Assembly (NCBI RefSeq): GCF_003933735.1
Contig: NZ_RSED01000009.1
Location: 1 to 64,000 of the forward strand
Direction of reading: 5' to 3'
DNA from: Aquabacterium soli
Lineage (GTDB): Bacteria; Pseudomonadota; Gammaproteobacteria; Burkholderiales; Burkholderiaceae_C
DNA length: 64,000 bases
Position numbers and translations under genes: made by a program. The notes under the pieces are model-generated. The model made no database searches and was not told where the DNA came from. It saw nothing but the letters and a program-made list of their open reading frames with translations. Positions 61,314 to 64,000 of the stretch are shown here, in pieces. The first letter of the stretch is position 1. Each line of letters starts with the position of its first letter.

Positions 61314-62150
61314 ATGACCGAATCCCACGACCAGGCTTTGCTTCGCCAAGCCTTGCACGCTGGCCCCTTCGTGGTGCTGACAGGCGCCGGCATGAGCACG
61401 GCCAGCGGCATCCCGGCCTACCGTGACGCAGCGGGGCAGTGGCAACACCCTGCGCCCATCCAGCATCAAGCTTTTCTGCGTGAGGCCAGTGTGCGCCGCC
61501 GTTATTGGGCGCGCAGCTTTGTCGGCTGGCCGCGCTTTGCGCAGGCCCTGCCCAATGCGGGGCATCACGCCTTGGCCGTGCTGGAGCGCCAGGGCCATGT
61601 GCACACCTTGATCACGCAGAACGTCGATGGCCTGCACCAGGCGGCTGGCAGCCAGGCGGTGATCGAACTGCATGGTGGCCTGCGGCAGGTCCGATGCCTG
61701 GGGTGCGGTGCGTTGCACGCGCGTGAGGAGATGCAGGCATGGCTGGAGGCCAGGAACCCAGGCTTCGATACTGACCTGGCGCAGGCCACCCGTACCGCGC
61801 CCGATGGCGATGCACACCTGGAAGATGTGGCCTACGAGGGGTTTCAAGTGCCCGCCTGTCCCGCTTGTGGGGATGGGGTGCTCAAGCCGGATGTGGTCTT
61901 TTACGGTGACAACGTGCCACGGGAGCGGGTCACGCACGCCTTGGCTTGCATGGAAGAAGCCAAAGGACTGCTGGTGATCGGCTCTTCACTGATGGTGTAT
62001 TCGGGGTACCGGTTTGCCCTGCTGGCGCACCAGCAGGGCAAACCGGTGCTGGCAATCAACCAGGGCGTGACGCGGGCTGATGCGTTGCTCACCGCCAAAT
62101 TCGGCGGTGACTGCGCTGCCGTGCTGGAGGCACTCGCCGCCACGCCCTGA
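61314..62150 (+). CDS. NAD-dependent protein deacylase (sirtuin)
   Basis: A 278-residue Sir2-family enzyme. NAD motifs GAGMSTASGIPAYRDA and TQNVDGLHQAAG, the catalytic His in ELHGGLR, and zinc cysteines CLGC and CPAC are complete; GSSLMVYSGY and INQG follow. It removes acyl groups from protein lysines using NAD. It belongs to the short bacterial/class II-III-like group; exact acyl preference is not evident. The ATG at 61314 gives a natural start. Confidence 0.93.
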   Translation: MTESHDQALLRQALHAGPFVVLTGAGMSTASGIPAYRDAAGQWQHPAPIQHQAFLREASVRRRYWARSFVGWPRFAQALPNAGHHALAVLERQGHVHTLITQNVDGLHQAAGSQAVIELHGGLRQVRCLGCGALHAREEMQAWLEARNPGFDTDLAQATRTAPDGDAHLEDVAYEGFQVPACPACGDGVLKPDVVFYGDNVPRERVTHALACMEEAKGLLVIGSSLMVYSGYRFALLAHQQGKPVLAINQGVTRADALLTAKFGGDCAAVLEALAATP

Positions 62151-62160
62151 TGGCCGATGG

Positions 62161-62694
62161 TCAGCTGCGATCAGCCGTGTCCTCCGGGTACTGCCGGTTC
62201 AGACGCTCCCAGGATGCACGGGTGGCATGCCGGGCCTGTTCCCACTCCAGGCTGGAGCGACCTCTGTATTGCCCCCAGTCACGGCCCAGCTCGGTGTCCA
62301 CATCGTCGAACGGGCGGCCCCGGTAGGTCTCGAAGGTGCTCACGCCATAACGATAGGCAGGGCTGTAATCTTCATAGGTGGTGCCTGGACCGGCATAGGG
62401 CTGCGCGGCATGGTTCTCGCGCCAGAAGTTGTCTTCAAGGTCCGAATCGATGCGGTGTGCAACGGCCTTGCCGGCCAAGCCACCCGCGAAGGCGCCCACG
62501 GCCGCACCGACGACGGCGCCAACTGGGCCACCGGTGACTGCACCAGCCGCCGCGCCGGCCAGTACGCCGCCCGTCGCAGCACCGACGCCGGTCCCGACGG
62601 GATGGAAATCAGGCGCGCCGGTGGCTGGGTCGTGCGAATGCACATGGGCATCGCCGGGCTTGGTGGTATGAGGTGTGTGCGAGTGCAGGGCCAT
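62161..62694 (-). CDS. Glycine-zipper protein
   Basis: A 177-residue protein. A His/Pro-rich N-terminus is followed by a Gly/Ala glycine-zipper segment (VGAATGGVLAGAAAGAVTGG...VGAFAGGLAG, about 37-76) and an acidic, Tyr/Trp-rich C-terminus. There is no classical signal peptide. Glycine-zipper proteins often associate with membranes or have stress roles. AAGGAG lies 6 nt before the ATG. It converges on the sirtuin gene. Confidence 0.7.
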   Translation of the reverse strand: MALHSHTPHTTKPGDAHVHSHDPATGAPDFHPVGTGVGAATGGVLAGAAAGAVTGGPVGAVVGAAVGAFAGGLAGKAVAHRIDSDLEDNFWRENHAAQPYAGPGTTYEDYSPAYRYGVSTFETYRGRPFDDVDTELGRDWGQYRGRSSLEWEQARHATRASWERLNRQYPEDTADRS

Positions 62695-62860
62695 GATGGT
62701 CTCCTTGTTCAACTTGCGCTGGCAACATGCCGCGCTGTGCACCATGCAGGGGCAACCGGCATGCCTGCCGGCACGCTGACACAAGGTGACGACCCCTTCG
62801 TGGCCGCGCCTTTGTAGGGCAGCTATGCTGTGGCGGCACCCAGAACATGAGGAGACCAGC

Positions 62861-63217
62861 ATGAGCGCCACCAGCAAGAACTACACGCCCGATGCACCGA
62901 CACGGGACGACGTGGACAGCACCCAGGGCCCTCTGGTGATCGAGTTCGGTACCAACTGGTGCGGCATCTGCCAGGCCGCGCAGCCCTTGATCATCACCGC
63001 GTTCGAGCAACACCCCGCCATCCGCCACCTCAAGGTCGAGGATGGGCCGGGCCGTCCCCTGGGGCGCTCATTCAAGGTGAAGCTGTGGCCCACGCTGGTC
63101 TTCCTGTCCGATGGGCAGGAGGTGGCGCGCCTGGTGCGTCCCGCAGATTCACAGTCGATCAGCGAGGCGCTGGCAGGTCTGGTGGCGGTGAGCGAGAAAA
63201 TGCCACCTAATCTTTGA
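62861..63217 (+). CDS. Thioredoxin-family protein
   Basis: A 118-residue thioredoxin-like protein with the active site WCGIC (C34, C37) rather than WCGPC and a VKLWPTLVFLSDG cis-Pro segment. It has no signal peptide, so it is cytoplasmic. The GIC variant changes redox potential; it may be a specialised disulfide reductase. It is separated from the aminotransferase gene by 86 nt. Confidence 0.88.
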   Translation: MSATSKNYTPDAPTRDDVDSTQGPLVIEFGTNWCGICQAAQPLIITAFEQHPAIRHLKVEDGPGRPLGRSFKVKLWPTLVFLSDGQEVARLVRPADSQSISEALAGLVAVSEKMPPNL

Positions 63218-63303
63218 TCCCGACGCGCAAGCCCTGAACGTCTGGATACACCCCAGGGCCGGAGCGGGCGGGCCGCAGTGGTGTGGCCCGGTATCCTTGC
63301 GCC

Positions 63304-64000
63304 ATGCGCAGCAAGCCCCTGACCATCGACTCCCGCCTGCCCGAAGTCGGCACCACCATCTTCACCGTGATGTCGGCCCTGGCCCAGCAGCACGGGGCGA
63401 TCAACCTGTCGCAGGGCTTCCCGGATTTCGACGCGCCGGCCGAGTTGCTGTCGTTGCTGGACAAGCACACCCGCGCCGGCCACAACCAGTACCCGCCCAT
63501 GGCGGGCGTGCCCGCGCTGCGCGAGGCCATCGCGGCCAAGGTGCAGGCGCTCTATGGCGCCACCTACAGCCCGGACACCGAGGTCACGGTCACCGCCGGT
63601 GCCACGCAGGCCATCTTCACGGCCGTGGCCGCCCTCGTGCGCCCAGGCGATGAGGTCATCGTGTTCGCGCCGGTGTACGACAGCTATGGCCCGGCCATCC
63701 GGCTCAACGGCGGCACGCCGGTGGTGTCCACGCTCAGGCAGCCTGACTACCGCCCTGATTGGGATGAAGTGCGCCGGCTGATCGGCCCGCGCACCCGCAT
63801 GATCATCTTCAACACGCCGCACAACCCCACCGGCACGGTGTGGACGGCCGAAGACCTGCAATCGCTGCAGGCCCTGGTCGAGGGCACCGACATCGTCATC
63901 GTCAGCGACGAGGTCTACGAGCACATGGTGTTCGACGGCGTGCGCCACGAAAGCGTGATGCGCTACCCCGGCCTGGCCGAGCGCAGCTTCGTCATCTCGA
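63304..64000 (+). CDS. PLP-dependent aminotransferase (methionine-aminotransferase-like), truncated by the window
   Basis: The first 232 residues of a class I/II aminotransferase; the frame continues past the window end, so the catalytic Lys is not seen. Motifs: GAINLSQGFPDF, YPPMAGVPALREAIAAK, VTAGATQAIF, PVYDSYGP, NTPHNPTGTVW and SDEVYEHMVFDG. The pattern is nearest to YbdL-type methionine aminotransferases and kynurenine transaminase-like enzymes. Confidence 0.9.
   Translation, partial: MRSKPLTIDSRLPEVGTTIFTVMSALAQQHGAINLSQGFPDFDAPAELLSLLDKHTRAGHNQYPPMAGVPALREAIAAKVQALYGATYSPDTEVTVTAGATQAIFTAVAALVRPGDEVIVFAPVYDSYGPAIRLNGGTPVVSTLRQPDYRPDWDEVRRLIGPRTRMIIFNTPHNPTGTVWTAEDLQSLQALVEGTDIVIVSDEVYEHMVFDGVRHESVMRYPGLAERSFVIS

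Noticed and set aside
1..64000. tRNA or rRNA genes
   Set aside because: No cloverleaf with a TTC-type T-loop and matching acceptor stem, and no rRNA-like segment, was found by reading both strands.

Overview
The window is high-GC, gene-dense DNA, probably chromosomal, from a betaproteobacterium of the order Burkholderiales. The evidence is the block mltA / 'site-specific recombinase' membrane protein / apaG / rpe, a CreBC-CreD module, PEP-CTERM proteins, DUF3830, a double-component cyanate (cyn) operon and overall codon use. Genus cannot be fixed by reading; an Aquabacterium/Leptothrix/Rubrivivax-type organism would fit. No rRNA, tRNA, CRISPR array, transposase or phage gene was seen.

Layout. 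0.2-4.4 kb: four tightly spaced genes of unknown role, including a HEAGH zincin-like protein and a CpXC-domain protein. 4.6-7.1 kb: ahpC-ahpF peroxide detoxification with a strong terminator. 7.2-8.8 kb: two tandem paralogous PEP-CTERM exported proteins separated by strong hairpins. 8.9-15.3 kb: a small unknown protein, an MBL-fold hydrolase, then a methyltransferase overlapping creB-creC, followed by creD, which has a perfect cre-tag upstream. 15.3-18.1 kb: a large membrane patatin-like phospholipase. 18.1-30.7 kb: twelve co-directional minus-strand genes (four 4-nt ATGA overlaps) encoding an ABC importer with two substrate-binding proteins and six C-N or ring-hydrolysing enzymes, divergent from a LysR regulator; this reads as a catabolic operon for a nitrogen heterocycle or ureide. 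32-36 kb: a SET-domain protein, then a two-gene ribosomal peptide cluster (repetitive TTxxxxEE precursor plus ATP-grasp ligase), then a hybrid histidine kinase. 37-41.3 kb: TonB receptor, FecR and FecI-type sigma with a Fur-like box. 41.6-42.6 kb: about 1 kb of noncoding DNA holding two diverged copies of a DnaA-box-containing module, just upstream of priA. 44.8-49.7 kb: HDOD protein, exported unknown, esterase, NarL-type two-component pair. 49.8-53.9 kb: cyanate/nitrate-type ABC importer, NTF2-like protein and cyanase (cynS). 54-55.5 kb: DUF481 outer-membrane protein and a noncoding stretch built of inverted repeats. 55.5-64 kb: mltA, small membrane protein, recombinase-family membrane protein, apaG, rpe, LprI-like protein, sirtuin, glycine-zipper protein, thioredoxin-like protein and a truncated aminotransferase.

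The most striking system is at 32710-34034. The 131-residue precursor carries eight TTxxxxEE motifs at 12-residue spacing, the pattern known from plesiocin-type (group 2) graspetides, and is followed 11 nt later by an ATP-grasp enzyme of the right kind. It looks like an unusually long, recently amplified omega-ester peptide family. The second is the 12-gene N-heterocycle operon, which includes a double nitrilase whose second half has lost all three catalytic residues.
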